Assembly (NCBI GenBank): GCA_016235555.1
Contig: JACRKC010000080.1
Coordinates: 62,001-126,000 of the forward strand
Direction of reading: 5' to 3'
From: Verrucomicrobiota bacterium
GTDB lineage: Bacteria; Verrucomicrobiota; Verrucomicrobiia; Opitutales; Opitutaceae
Length of the DNA: 64,000 bases
Part shown: one piece after another, positions 51,462-60,448 of the stretch
Position numbering within the stretch: the stretch's first letter is position 1
How the letters are laid out: every line of letters begins with the position of its first letter
Notes under the pieces: generated by a model
Seen by the model: the letters and a program-made list of their open reading frames with translations, nothing else
Told to the model about the DNA's origin: nothing
Database searches by the model: none
Made by a program: the position numbers and the translations under genes

Positions 51462-52151
51462 CTATGGTAGTTCGGGCGTGACGCCCAGCACGAGATCCCA
51501 GCGGGCGGCGAGTTCGCCGGCCCGGGAGCCCGCGAGCGGTGCGAAATCGAGAGTGACGGAGTCACGCTGACGCTCGTCGCGGATGCCCTTCCAGATATTG
51601 TCCTTCGGGTTGCCCGCGTGGCCCTTGATGTAGCACTGGGTGATCAGGTCCTTTTTGCCGCGGATTTTCACGGCGGCGTGGATGTGCGGCGTGCGGCCGG
51701 GGTAAGGGACGGGCTTGATGGTGCGGAAGACGTATTCGCCGGTGGAGCCGGTGACGCAGCGGCCGAAGCCCTGGAAATTCCGGTCGCGCTGCGCGGCCTT
51801 CGGCTCGGCGTCGCGGGAGTGGAGGTAGACCCCGTGATGGTCGCACTGCCAGATTTCGATCGTGGCGTTGCGGATCGGGCTGCCGCTCGCGGTGAGCAGG
51901 CGGCCGGAGAGCCAGGTGATCTCGCCGACGGCCGGCGTGAGGCCGTCGTTGACGACGATGAGATCGTTGTCGGTGTCGAGCGGGAGCTTGTCGGGGTAGA
52001 ACGGACCCTCGGTTTGCTTGGGCGTGAGCATGAGCTGCTCGGCGAACAGGCCGGGGGTGGCAAACATCGCGGCGGCGGTGGCAAATTGCCGGAGAAAGCG
52101 CCGGCGCGGGACGTGGATGTGAAACGGGACGGGAGCGGGAACAGATTTCAT
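51462..52151 (-). CDS. Tat-exported intradiol ring-cleavage dioxygenase-like protein
   Basis: Protein of 229 residues with the fold of protocatechuate 3,4-dioxygenase/catechol 1,2-dioxygenase (non-heme Fe(III)). Seen: Tat motif 'PRRRFLRQFATAAAMFATPG', 'LTPKQTEGPFYPDKLPLDTD', 'IEIWQCDHHGVYLHSRD' with the first Tyr ligand, and 'KPVPYPGRTPHIHAAVKIRG' with the second Tyr and both His ligands in the usual spacing. All four iron ligands thus appear present. Export is unusual for classical ring cleavage in aromatic catabolism, but similar exported members are common in Verrucomicrobiota and may attack phenolic groups outside the cytoplasm. It stands alone between repeat blocks. Confidence 0.88.
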   Translation of the reverse strand: MKSVPAPVPFHIHVPRRRFLRQFATAAAMFATPGLFAEQLMLTPKQTEGPFYPDKLPLDTDNDLIVVNDGLTPAVGEITWLSGRLLTASGSPIRNATIEIWQCDHHGVYLHSRDAEPKAAQRDRNFQGFGRCVTGSTGEYVFRTIKPVPYPGRTPHIHAAVKIRGKKDLITQCYIKGHAGNPKDNIWKGIRDERQRDSVTLDFAPLAGSRAGELAARWDLVLGVTPELP

Positions 52152-52230
52152 GGGGCAGGGGGGGACGCGGGGAACGGCCCGAAGTTCGCACAGTCGTGTG
52201 GAAGAGGCAACCGCGCGATTGGCCGCGGGG

Positions 52231-52370
52231 GGTGTGATGCAAACTGAGGTCAGCGATTTGTAGCGGCGGTCTATGACCGCCGTCGTTGCACCAAGGGTAT
52301 TCGTTCGGCGGTCATAGACCGCCGCTACAACCGAGGCAGACGAGAACTGACCTCAGTTTGAGTCCAACCC
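52231..52370. mobile_element. MITE-like element, family C (copy 5)
   Basis: The best-preserved copy: GTGTGATGCAAACTGAGGTC at the left, CTGACCTCAGTTTGAGTCCA at the right, and inner arms TAGCGGCGGTCTATGACCGC / GGTCATAGACCGCCGCTACA. In the gene-free stretch 52152-52523. Confidence 0.87.
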
Positions 52371-52409
52371 TTGTCGCGGTGGGCAGCAGCAGACTGCTTG
52401 GATTTGAAG

Positions 52410-52487
52410 AATCTTCCTGCCAGAAAATTTTCCTGCCCAAGTTGGCTCGGGGCTGGAGGCAGGAGGACTTTTTTGGCGGGAAATTCC
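52410..52487. repeat. Paired palindrome, family F (copy 4)
   Basis: AATCTTCCTGCCAGAAAATT facing GGCAGGAGGACTTTTTTGGC, just upstream of the DUF3472 gene. Confidence 0.75.
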
Positions 52488-52523
52488 TTCAAACCAAGGC
52501 ACGACCTTCCTTACCATCCCGTC

Positions 52524-53420
52524 ATGAAATCACACCGATTGCTCGCGATTCTGTGGTTGATGGTCCCGGCGCTCATCGCGGCCGAGAGCATCGGCGGGAA
52601 GGGACCGCCGCGCGCGGCGCGCTCGGTGCACCTCCAGTGGGTGGCGCCGGAATGCGAGGCGTTCTACCTCGAGATGACGGTCGAGCAGTCGACGCCCGGC
52701 AGCTACTTCATGGCCTGTGGTTGGAGCGGTGGCTACTTCGGCATCCAGGAGCAGCGTGAGGGGAAGACGGTCGCGATTTTCTCGGTGTGGGACCCGACGA
52801 AGGGCGACGACCCGAAGGCCGTGCGCCCCGAGGACCGCGTGGAGCTGTTACACGAAGGCGCGGGCGTGCGTATCAAACGCTTCGGCGGCGAGGGCACGGG
52901 CGGACAGTGCATGACGGACTTTGCGTGGAAGACGGGCGAAACGCACCGCTTCCTCGTGCGCGCGGAGGCGCACGGAGCGAACGGCGAGAAGACGGCGTAT
53001 TCGGGCTGGCTGTTCGACCCGCGCGCGAAGGCGTGGCGGCAGCTCGTGACCTTCCGCACGCGCAACACCGGCAAGCTGCTGCGCGGGCTCTACTCGTTCG
53101 TGGAGGATTTCCGGCGCGACACGAAGAGCGTCGACGACGTGCGGCGCGCCGGCTTCGCGCACGGCTGGGTGCGGCTGCCCGGCGGCGAGTGGACGCCGCT
53201 GGAGACGGCGCGGTTCACGGCGTCGCGGGCAGAGTGGGAGGCGCGGGACAACATCGACGCGGGCGGCGGGGCGAATGGATTCTGGCTGGCGACCGGCGGC
53301 GCGACGGTGCGGAAGGCGGAACTCAGCGCGGCGCTGCCGAAGGTGGCGGCGACAGGAAAACCGCCGGCGGATTTGCCGGGGGAGGTGTGGGCGTCGAGTG
53401 CGGGTGCGACGCCGCGTTGA
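52524..53420 (+). CDS. Exported DUF3472-like protein
   Basis: Secreted protein of 298 residues from the ATG at 52524. Seen: signal peptide (about 1-20, 'LLAILWLMVPALIAA') and a beta-rich body with 'VAPECEAFYLEMTVEQSTPG', 'YFMACGWSGGYFGIQEQREG', 'VAIFSVWDPTKGDDPKAV', 'FGGEGTGGQCMTDFAWKTGE' and 'GLYSFVEDFRRDTKSVDDVR'. These features fit the DUF3472 family, found in secreted proteins of several phyla and probably carbohydrate-related, with no tested activity known to me. It has no operon partner and is bounded by repeats on both sides. Confidence 0.83.
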   Translation: MKSHRLLAILWLMVPALIAAESIGGKGPPRAARSVHLQWVAPECEAFYLEMTVEQSTPGSYFMACGWSGGYFGIQEQREGKTVAIFSVWDPTKGDDPKAVRPEDRVELLHEGAGVRIKRFGGEGTGGQCMTDFAWKTGETHRFLVRAEAHGANGEKTAYSGWLFDPRAKAWRQLVTFRTRNTGKLLRGLYSFVEDFRRDTKSVDDVRRAGFAHGWVRLPGGEWTPLETARFTASRAEWEARDNIDAGGGANGFWLATGGATVRKAELSAALPKVAATGKPPADLPGEVWASSAGATPR

Positions 53421-53482
53421 CGTGGACGAGGCGTCCCGCCTCGCGGATGGAAAAAACTGAGGCGAGACGCCTCAGCCACGAC
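53421..53482. repeat. Paired palindrome, family B (copy)
   Basis: CGTGGACGAGGCGTCCCGCC facing ACTGAGGCGAGACGCCTCAG, immediately after the DUF3472 stop codon. It could form its transcript-end hairpin. Confidence 0.85.
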
Positions 53483-53538
53483 GGAGGAGCGACGCGGGGA
53501 TTCAGACCGTGGATAATTTTTTATCCGGACGGAACAAT

Positions 53539-53628
53539 TCCCCGAGGCCTGCCTCGGGGATGGATGCCGCCCGCTGACCTCGGGGAGACACCCCTTTCTG
53601 TGATATCCCGGAGCTCGCTCCGGGGAGG
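53539..53628. repeat. Two-hairpin repeat, family K
   Basis: TCCCCGAGGCCTGCCTCGGG and CCCGGAGCTCGCTCCGGGGA, two different hairpins about 47 bases apart, abutting the stop codon of the small membrane protein gene at 53631. They lie between convergent genes and are terminator candidates. Confidence 0.7.
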
Positions 53629-53630
53629 GT

Positions 53631-53948
53631 TCATCGGGTCTTCGTTTTTCGAGTTAGAAACAGTGAGAGGAGGGCGAGGAGCGCGGGGACGCACAGAATA
53701 GGTAGCCAGAAGATGTCACCCGGAGCCCATGCACGAGACATAGACAACAGGAGAAATGCCGAGGCGGCCAAGGTTACGATCGATATCACCAAGGCCAGCC
53801 AGGCGTGCCAACGCCCCGCCTTTCGCCAGCGCTTTGGAAGCGCAATGCACAATGATGCGGTCGAAACGATGACCGAGACAAGAAGACTGCATGCGACAAA
53901 GTGCGCGAGTCCAAGGTCACCGAAATTGCTGGCGAAAATTACAGTCAT
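53631..53948 (-). CDS. Small membrane protein
   Basis: Not recognised. It encodes 105 residues with three predicted membrane segments: 'FVACSLLVSVIVSTASLCIA', 'AWLALVISIVTLAASAFLLL' and 'LPILCVPALLALLSLFL', and a short basic C-terminal tail ('TRKTKTR'). Codon use is less GC-rich than its neighbours, as in the lipoprotein at 12316. No homologue by eye and no operon partner. Confidence 0.65.
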   Translation of the reverse strand: MTVIFASNFGDLGLAHFVACSLLVSVIVSTASLCIALPKRWRKAGRWHAWLALVISIVTLAASAFLLLSMSRAWAPGDIFWLPILCVPALLALLSLFLTRKTKTR

Positions 53949-54059
53949 GGTCGTTTCCCAAGGTTGTTTGGTCTGCGACGACGAGCCTGGTTATCAAACA
54001 TCGGGTAGCACGCTGGCCGGTGTCGGCTCATGGCGACTCGTCAACACGCCTGAAATTCT

Positions 54060-54097
54060 GGCAGCAGCGTCAGCGTGATGGCGCGGAGGTGGCGGGC
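54060..54097 (-). pseudogene. Remnant resembling the 3' end of the sulfatase gene
   Basis: GGCAGCAGCGTCAGCGTGAT and the next six bases match the last codons of the sulfatase at 54804-54829 in 25 of 26 positions. Read on the minus strand it encodes 'LRAITLTLLP', compared with 'MRALTLTLLP' at the end of that sulfatase. The toxin-antitoxin pair lies between the two copies. It is short, so chance or convergent codon use cannot be excluded. Confidence 0.5.
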
Positions 54098-54109
54098 AAC
54101 GGCAACGCG

Positions 54110-54352
54110 TCAATTCAGTTTATCGTGGGGCTCCGGTGGACAGCTGGGAACCTTGGTGAGAACCTGCCGGAAGCGCTCGCGCGAACCTTTGGTGCCCTCG
54201 CGTTTCAAATACGCAGAGCCTTCCAGCATTACCGCCAATTTCTCGCTCGCGGCGGCCGCCACCAGCTGTTCGACAGAAGTGCCGTCGGCGGCTGCGACCT
54301 CGCGCAGCTTGCCGGCCACCGAGTCGGGCAATTGGACGGTGATGGTGCTCAT
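54110..54352 (-). CDS. Ribbon-helix-helix antitoxin
   Basis: Small protein of 80 residues. Seen: 'TITVQLPDSVAGKLREVAAA' and 'GTSVEQLVAAAASEKLAVML', a beta-strand plus two helices fitting an RHH DNA-binding domain, then a charged tail ('REGTKGSRERFRQVL') that would wrap the toxin. The ATG overlaps the stop of the PIN toxin gene by four bases, so the antitoxin is the second gene, the reverse of the common order. It likely represses the pair as a dimer. Confidence 0.8.
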   Translation of the reverse strand: MSTITVQLPDSVAGKLREVAAADGTSVEQLVAAAASEKLAVMLEGSAYLKREGTKGSRERFRQVLTKVPSCPPEPHDKLN

Positions 54353-54771
54353 GAATTGACGCCAGCTAGCCGCAAGAACGCCGCGGGCGCAAGTGCGCTC
54401 ACGCCAAAACTACCCGTCGCGGTAAAATGCCGGGTGTTGTGGGTGACGATGTGCGTTGCATTCGCCGCGACAGCGAGTTCCAGCAGCATGTCATCCTTCG
54501 GGTCGGCCAAAAAAGCCGGCCAGTGGAAGTGAATGTCCTGAGCATGAGCGATGGACGCGAGGAAACGGCAGGAATCAACAATGTCAGAGCGGGAGAGCGA
54601 CAAAGGCAAAAGACCCGGGCGGAGAAGCACGTCCTGGTATTCGAGATAAACGGGCACAGACAATACGAGCTGCCAGTTCGCGATGGGCAGTGCCGACACC
54701 AGCGCGAATGAAGCGCCTTGGGTCGAACGAAGCGCTGAGACGAGAACGTTCGTGTCGAGAACGAAGCGCAT
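54349..54771 (-). CDS. PIN-domain toxin (putative endoribonuclease)
   Basis: Toxin of 140 residues in a type II toxin-antitoxin pair. Seen: 'MRFVLDTNVLVSALRS' with the first catalytic Asp (D6), 'VPVYLEYQDVLLRP' with E44, 'LADPKDDMLLELAVAANATH' with D93/D94, and 'IVTHNTRHF', the usual last conserved segment. All acidic positions for Mg2+-dependent RNA cleavage appear present. It is the first gene of the pair. The pair sits just downstream of the sulfatase at 54800. Confidence 0.85.
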   Translation of the reverse strand: MRFVLDTNVLVSALRSTQGASFALVSALPIANWQLVLSVPVYLEYQDVLLRPGLLPLSLSRSDIVDSCRFLASIAHAQDIHFHWPAFLADPKDDMLLELAVAANATHIVTHNTRHFTATGSFGVSALAPAAFLRLAGVNS

Positions 54772-54799
54772 GGTGGCAACGCCGGGGGACAGGGCCAGT

Positions 54800-56671
54800 C
54801 TACGGCAGCAGCGTCAGCGTGAGGGCGCGCATATCCATGACGGATTTGCCGGGGATGTCGGTCGCGCGGAGCGTGAGCGGGCCGCGGCCGGCGGGGAGTT
54901 TCATCGTGCCGAGTTTCAACGCGTGGAAATCCTTCATCTTCGACTCGCCGGCGGGGCGCGGGATCGTGTCTTGATTCGTCCAGAGCGGTGGGTCCCAGCC
55001 GGGGGCGACTTTGCCGGCGAGTTTCGCCTCGTTGAGGGAAAGCTCGATGGTCGAGCCGGTGTCGGCGGCGGGGACAGTGTAGAGAATCTCGACGGCGTAG
55101 GTGCCGGCGGTGTGGACGTCGACGTTCCAGACGATGGAGTCGTCGCGGGAGCGCCAGTTCACGAAGTAGGAGCTGTTGGGTGCGCCGGAGCTGCGTTGGA
55201 CGGTGCTGCCGCGGGGTTCGGCGTCACGGGCGGGGAGCCACGTGGCAGGAAACTCGCGGTAGCCGACGGGAATCGGGCGCGGGTCGACGGCCTGGCCGCG
55301 ACCGACATTTTCGCCGGCGGTCTTGGCGGCTTTTTTCGCAGCCTGCTTCTCGGCCTTGGATTTCGTGGCGGCGGCGTTGTCGCCGAACATCTCCTTGCGC
55401 CAAGCGGCCGCGGCGGCGGTGAGTTCGGTGGCGGTGGTGGCGTTTTTCTCGTTCACGGTGGTGGTCTGGCCGGGATCGGCGACCAGGTCGAAGAGCTGGC
55501 CCTGCGCGTCGAGGCGGAAGCGCTGGGTGCGGACGGTGATGTTGCGCTGCCACGTCGAGAACAGGAGGCGTTCGGGGCCGGGTTCGGTGGCGCGACCGAG
55601 CAGGCGCGCAGAGAGATCGCGGCCGTCGAGCGGCTTGGTGCCGACCCGCGGCACGCCGGCGAGGGCGGTGAGCGTCGGGAGCAGGTCGATGGCGGCGGAG
55701 ATTTCGGGGAGCGTGCGACCGGCGGGAATTTTTCCGGGCCAGCGGATGAAGAATGGCGAGCGCAGGCTGCCTTCGTCGGTGCCGCCTTTCTTGCCCTTCA
55801 TGCCGCCAGTCCAGCGCCACGTGTTGGGGCCGTTGTCGGAGAAATAGAGGACGATGGTATTTTCGGTGAGGCCGAGCTGGTCGAGTTTGCGGAGGAGGCG
55901 GCCGATGTTGGCGTCCTGATTCTCGACCATCGCGTGGACGACGCGGGTCTCGTCGGCGGACTCTTGCGCGGGGTTGGTGGCGGTCTGGGTGATGGGTTTG
56001 CCCTTGTGGCGTTCCCAGTCGGCGGCGGGCACGCCCCACGGCGAGTGCGGCGTGTTGTAGGGGACGTAGCAGAAGAACGGGCGGGACTTGTTGCGGTCGA
56101 TGAAGTCGATCGCGGCGTCGGTGACGATGTCGACGATGTAGCCCTTGGCGCGCGTGTAGCGGCCATCGCCACGGTCGATGATGGGATCGAAATATTCGCC
56201 CCAGTGGCCGGAGGTGAAACCGACGTATTCGTCGAAACCGCGGGCGCGCGGGTGGTAGGGCCATTGCGAGCCGTTGTGCCATTTGCCGAAGGCGCCGGTG
56301 GCGTAGCCGGCGGCTTTGAAGGAATCGGCGATGGTTTTTTCCTCGAGGCTCATGCGCTCCTGGCCGGTGGACACGCCGGTGACGCCGCTGCGCGAGTGGT
56401 AACGGCCGGTGAGGAATTCGGCGCGCGTGGGGGCGCAGACGGAGCAAACGTAGAAGCGGTCGAGCGTGATGCCGCCGCGCGCGAGCGAGTCGATGTTCGG
56501 CGTGCGGAGCTGCTGGTTGCCGTTGGCGGAGTAGTCGCCCCAGCCGGCGTCGTCGGCGAGGAGGACGATGACGTTGGGGCGGGCGGGTGCGGTGGCGGCC
56601 GGAGCGTTCGCGGCGAGGACGGTGAGAGCGGCGACAATAAAAGTGCCGATGAACAAGCGGTGGCGTTTCAT
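54800..56671 (-). CDS. Secreted sulfatase with C-terminal carbohydrate-binding-like domain
   Basis: Type I sulfatase of 623 residues from the ATG at 56671. Seen: signal peptide (about 4-24), 'NVIVLLADDAGWGDYSANGN', formylglycine motif 'CAPTR' at residue 79 in 'CSVCAPTRAEFLTGRYHSRS', 'GAFGKWHNGSQWPYHPRARG', 'IVLYFSDNGPNTWRWTGGMK' with Asp/Asn metal ligands, and a Lys/Ala-rich linker ('KSKAEKQAAKKAAKTAG', about 463-479). A C-terminal beta-sandwich (about 500-620, 'DSIVWNVDVHTAGTYAVEIL', ending 'TLTLLP') resembles CBM6/35-type modules. The extra domain makes it longer than the other sulfatases here and suggests binding to polymeric substrate. Confidence 0.9.
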   Translation of the reverse strand: MKRHRLFIGTFIVAALTVLAANAPAATAPARPNVIVLLADDAGWGDYSANGNQQLRTPNIDSLARGGITLDRFYVCSVCAPTRAEFLTGRYHSRSGVTGVSTGQERMSLEEKTIADSFKAAGYATGAFGKWHNGSQWPYHPRARGFDEYVGFTSGHWGEYFDPIIDRGDGRYTRAKGYIVDIVTDAAIDFIDRNKSRPFFCYVPYNTPHSPWGVPAADWERHKGKPITQTATNPAQESADETRVVHAMVENQDANIGRLLRKLDQLGLTENTIVLYFSDNGPNTWRWTGGMKGKKGGTDEGSLRSPFFIRWPGKIPAGRTLPEISAAIDLLPTLTALAGVPRVGTKPLDGRDLSARLLGRATEPGPERLLFSTWQRNITVRTQRFRLDAQGQLFDLVADPGQTTTVNEKNATTATELTAAAAAWRKEMFGDNAAATKSKAEKQAAKKAAKTAGENVGRGQAVDPRPIPVGYREFPATWLPARDAEPRGSTVQRSSGAPNSSYFVNWRSRDDSIVWNVDVHTAGTYAVEILYTVPAADTGSTIELSLNEAKLAGKVAPGWDPPLWTNQDTIPRPAGESKMKDFHALKLGTMKLPAGRGPLTLRATDIPGKSVMDMRALTLTLLP

Positions 56672-56817
56672 GGGGTGAGACGAGTCAACAGCGCGAGGCA
56701 CGCACGGCAAAGCAAACTTGTGCCGCGGGCGGGCCTCCGGCCGTGCGCGGAGCGCCCGGCCCACCCACGGAGCGACGGCTTGCAGGAGTCCCGTCGTGCG
56801 CGGGAGGCCACTTCACG

Positions 56818-59800
56818 TTAGAACGAGAAGGTGCTGGAGAGGAGCCAGCGGGTTTCGTTCGGGATGCGGATGACGGCGAGGCTGCCGTCGGGGTTGGCGG
56901 TGACGGGGATGTCGTCCCTGTTGCCCCAGGCGTTGCGGACGTTGAGCTGCAGACGCCAGTCGACGTTCTTGAAGACTTTGCGCCGGTAGCCGACCCAGAA
57001 GTCGCCGGCGAGTTCTGTCCTGCCGTAGAACGGATGCGCGAGGTCGGGAATCTGCGTCTGCATCACGGGATCGTTGTCGGCGATCTTGCTGGCGTCGGTG
57101 TAAACTTTGTTAGTGGCGACGATCTTTTCCTTCAGAGCCTGGCCGGTGAGGAACGGCGAGCCGATGGCAATCTTGTCCTGCCAGCGCACGGAGGTGCCGA
57201 CGCTCAGGGCCTTGAGGATGGGGTTTTCGAAGCCGCGCAGATCGTAGGTGGAGGTGAAGTTGGCGCGCCACTTCCGTTGCTCGGGCGAGACGGCGCCGTC
57301 GCGGGCGAGGGTGGCGGCGAGGGCGTTGCCGACGTTGCTGGCGAAGCGGGTGGCGGCGGTCTGGCGCTCGGGGAGGGCGGGGCCTTGGTCGATGCCGAGC
57401 AGGTTGAATTTGACGAGATTGGCGTAGACGGCGTCGGCCACTTGCTTCGTGAGCTTGGCGGAGCCACTGACGATGGTCTCCTGTTTCGCGACGTTGAAGG
57501 AGACGCGCCAGCGCGGGGTGATATTGCCGACGAGTTCGGCCTCGAGGCCGCGGGCGTCGATGTCGCTGGTGTCGGTGAGGCCGGCAATGCCGTCGGAAAG
57601 GACGGCGGTGCCGGCGGCGTTGAGGCGCATGTTTTTCAGAGTGCGCGTGGGCTCGGGGAGCAGTTGCTGGAACGCGGCGTAGAGTTGTGAGTAGGACGTG
57701 TAGCCCGCGGCCGTGACGCCGGGGATGGTGTTGAACGCGATGCCCTGCGTCTGCGCGGTCACGTAGCGGTCCATCATGAAACTCGGATAATTGTAGATGC
57801 CGCCCGTCGCGCCCTGCGCACCATTGCTGCTGTTGGTCTGGAGCGTCTTGAACTGGTTGACGCGGAGCGACACGCGGCGATCGAGAAACTCGACGAGCAC
57901 GCCGTATTCCTCGGTGGTGCCGGCGGGCGCGGGAATGATCGCGCCGTTGAGATTGGTGCGGACGTTGACGGGGTTGAAGTTACCGGAGGCGTTATAGAAG
58001 CCGCCGAGCTCGATGCCGAGCGGGAGGCGCTTGGTGAGGGCGCGGGGCACGCGGCCGACGACGCTCCAGGTGAAGTTGTGGCTGCGTTCGTCGAGATTCG
58101 GCGTGGAGCTGAGTCGCAGGGCGGAGTTGTTGAGTGAATCGTCGGCATTGCGGGTGTTGCCGACGCTGGAGAAGGTCTGCAACGCGTCCCAGCGCCAGCC
58201 GACGACGCCGACGAGATGGTTCTGGAAAAAGTCGCTCTTCAAGCTGAGCGATTGTGAATCGATGAGCTGGCGGCTCCGGGAGTTGCCGTTGAGGAAGCGC
58301 GAGACGGAGAGCGGTTCGGTGACGAGGCGCTTGTTGGTGAAATCGAAGAAGGAGACGTTGTAGGTGTCGCCGTTCTGCGGCAGGTTGGCGGTGACGACGT
58401 TGGTGATACGCACGTCGTTGATGGAATTGGCGCTCAGCACGGACGGGCCGAGGTATTGCTGGATGATCGGAGTGGTGCGGAAGTTGCCGCTGTTGGTGGC
58501 TTGGAACACGTCGGTGTTCAGGTTGCGCGTGGCGCTGGCCCAGCCGGTCGCGTAGCTGAAACTGGAGGCATCGTTGCGGTTGTGCGTGTGGAGACCGGTG
58601 AAGGTGTGGTTGCCGAGGGGGACGCCGAAGAGCTTGCGGCCGCGCTCCTCGAGATTGAGGCGATAGAAGGCGGTGGCGCGGAAGGCCTCGCGCGTGCCGT
58701 GTTGCGTGCGGTCCGTGATGCCCTGCTGGTCGACGAACGGGCGGCCGACGTTGGGGTTGGGCTGGTCGTTCGGCAGGTATTGGGCGATGTCGATCGAGAT
58801 GGCGCTGGCGGGTGAGCCGCCGCCGTTGTCGCCGAAGGAAAACGGCAGAACGCGGGAGGAACGGGTTTTCTGCTGATCGTAGGCGAGTTCGAAGCCGCCG
58901 CGACCGTTGAAGAGCTCCTGCGTGAACGCGATGTTGCCGACCTGGAAGACCTGCTCGATGTGGTTGAGACCGCCGCTGAGAAGGCGCTTGCGGTAGTCGA
59001 AGATGCCGCGGTCCTGCAGGGTGTAGCCGACGAAGCCGGTGGGCACGGTGGTGCCGCTGTAAAACATGTCGGTGGCGTCGCGGCCGTTTGGATTCGGCGC
59101 CCAGCGGATGCGGCCCATGATGCCGGCGAGGTTGGCGAGCGCGGGATTGGACGAGCTGGCGTAGCCGGGACGCGTCTGGCCGGGCGTGTCGAACACGAGC
59201 GGAATCTGGATGAAGTAAGGAACGCCGATGCCCGGTGTGGCGGCGACGATGGCGGAGGAACTCTGGCGGTTGTCGACGGTGACCTTCGGTTTCCACGTGA
59301 AGCCGGCCGTGCCCGAAACGAGGCGCGGATCGAGGGCGGTGCCCGGGATGGAGGCGATGGCGGGGTTGGGCGCCTGGAAGAAATTCCTGATGTTGTTGAT
59401 CGGCGGGATGACGTTGACGGGGTTGGACTGGCTGTCGCCGACCTCGCCGGTGAAGCGCAGCGACGTCCTGCCGAGCCAGGTGGATTTCGCACCGTCGCGC
59501 AGGACGGTGGTGAGCGAGCCGAAGCCGCGGCGCTTGCGATCGAAGGCGGGCTTTTGCTGGTAGTTGTTTTGCTCACCGACGGTGGCGACGCGAAACGCGA
59601 CGCGACCGGGCACGAGCACGCGATTGAGGTCGAGGCTGCTGCGGTAGGAATTTTCCGAGCCGAAACGCCCGCTGATTTCCGAGCGGTTGCGCTGGAGCTG
59701 CGGATGGACGATCGAGCCTTCGATGACGCCGGCGGGATTGCCGATGCCGAAGAGGAGCGAATTGGGGCCGCGCGCGATGGTGACGCCGGAGGAATTGTAG

Positions 59801-60282
59801 GCGTCGAAGGGGATATCGGTGAGAAAATAGTCGCGGGTGGTCGTGGCCGCGCCGATGCCGCGGACGCGGTTGTTGGCTTGCGGATTTTCGCGCGCTTCCG
59901 ACTGGTCGGGGCGACCGGTGGCGACACCGCCGCCGGCGAAGTTGCCCGAGACGCCGCCGATTTCCGTGGCGGTGGTGAGCGAGAGGAGTTCGCCGAGGTT
60001 GGTTGCAGCGGTGTCGCGGAGGAACTCCGGCGTGACGATGCTGATGGCGGCGCCGACATCGCGGAGGGCGGTGTTGATGCGCGTGCCAGCGAGCGTGCTG
60101 GCGGCGGAGTAGCCCACGGCGTCATTTTCGGAGACGACGAAGGGATTGAGTTTCACGGCCTGGTCCGCGTCGGGTGCGCTGGGCGGCGTCGGGTTTTCCG
60201 CGGACTGCACGGCAGCGGCCAGCGACATCGTGATCAGGAGTGCGGTGACCGTCGGGACGGCAACGCGAGGGGCAGGGGGCAT
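56818..60282 (-). CDS. TonB-dependent receptor (no STN, no regulatory-like domain)
   Basis: Outer-membrane receptor of 1154 residues from the ATG at 60282. Seen: signal peptide (about 7-27, 'VTALLITMSLAAAVQSAE'), then directly the plug signature 'KLNPFVVSENDAVGYSAAST' and 'LLSLTTATEIGGVSGNFAGG', 'ITIARGP'-type plug end ('GVTIARGPNSLLFGIGNPAG'), a large barrel, and the terminal 'LLSSTFSF'. It lacks both N-terminal extensions seen in the other receptors of the window, a third architecture. Neighbours on both sides are sulfatases, so a sulfated oligosaccharide is a candidate ligand (inference). Confidence 0.93.
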   Translation of the reverse strand: MPPAPRVAVPTVTALLITMSLAAAVQSAENPTPPSAPDADQAVKLNPFVVSENDAVGYSAASTLAGTRINTALRDVGAAISIVTPEFLRDTAATNLGELLSLTTATEIGGVSGNFAGGGVATGRPDQSEARENPQANNRVRGIGAATTTRDYFLTDIPFDAYNSSGVTIARGPNSLLFGIGNPAGVIEGSIVHPQLQRNRSEISGRFGSENSYRSSLDLNRVLVPGRVAFRVATVGEQNNYQQKPAFDRKRRGFGSLTTVLRDGAKSTWLGRTSLRFTGEVGDSQSNPVNVIPPINNIRNFFQAPNPAIASIPGTALDPRLVSGTAGFTWKPKVTVDNRQSSSAIVAATPGIGVPYFIQIPLVFDTPGQTRPGYASSSNPALANLAGIMGRIRWAPNPNGRDATDMFYSGTTVPTGFVGYTLQDRGIFDYRKRLLSGGLNHIEQVFQVGNIAFTQELFNGRGGFELAYDQQKTRSSRVLPFSFGDNGGGSPASAISIDIAQYLPNDQPNPNVGRPFVDQQGITDRTQHGTREAFRATAFYRLNLEERGRKLFGVPLGNHTFTGLHTHNRNDASSFSYATGWASATRNLNTDVFQATNSGNFRTTPIIQQYLGPSVLSANSINDVRITNVVTANLPQNGDTYNVSFFDFTNKRLVTEPLSVSRFLNGNSRSRQLIDSQSLSLKSDFFQNHLVGVVGWRWDALQTFSSVGNTRNADDSLNNSALRLSSTPNLDERSHNFTWSVVGRVPRALTKRLPLGIELGGFYNASGNFNPVNVRTNLNGAIIPAPAGTTEEYGVLVEFLDRRVSLRVNQFKTLQTNSSNGAQGATGGIYNYPSFMMDRYVTAQTQGIAFNTIPGVTAAGYTSYSQLYAAFQQLLPEPTRTLKNMRLNAAGTAVLSDGIAGLTDTSDIDARGLEAELVGNITPRWRVSFNVAKQETIVSGSAKLTKQVADAVYANLVKFNLLGIDQGPALPERQTAATRFASNVGNALAATLARDGAVSPEQRKWRANFTSTYDLRGFENPILKALSVGTSVRWQDKIAIGSPFLTGQALKEKIVATNKVYTDASKIADNDPVMQTQIPDLAHPFYGRTELAGDFWVGYRRKVFKNVDWRLQLNVRNAWGNRDDIPVTANPDGSLAVIRIPNETRWLLSSTFSF

Positions 60283-60448
60283 GGGTGGGTGGGTCGAGTT
60301 GGGAGCGATCACGGCGCGAGTGCCTCTCTCTTCGAGAACGGACCGTGAGGGGGTTGGGGTGGGGCGACGAACGGGTGCGATCAAAAGCCCGGTCCGCCGC
60401 TGTGCAATGTCGTTTCGCTCACGTGATCGGGAGATCGATGCGGTGAAA

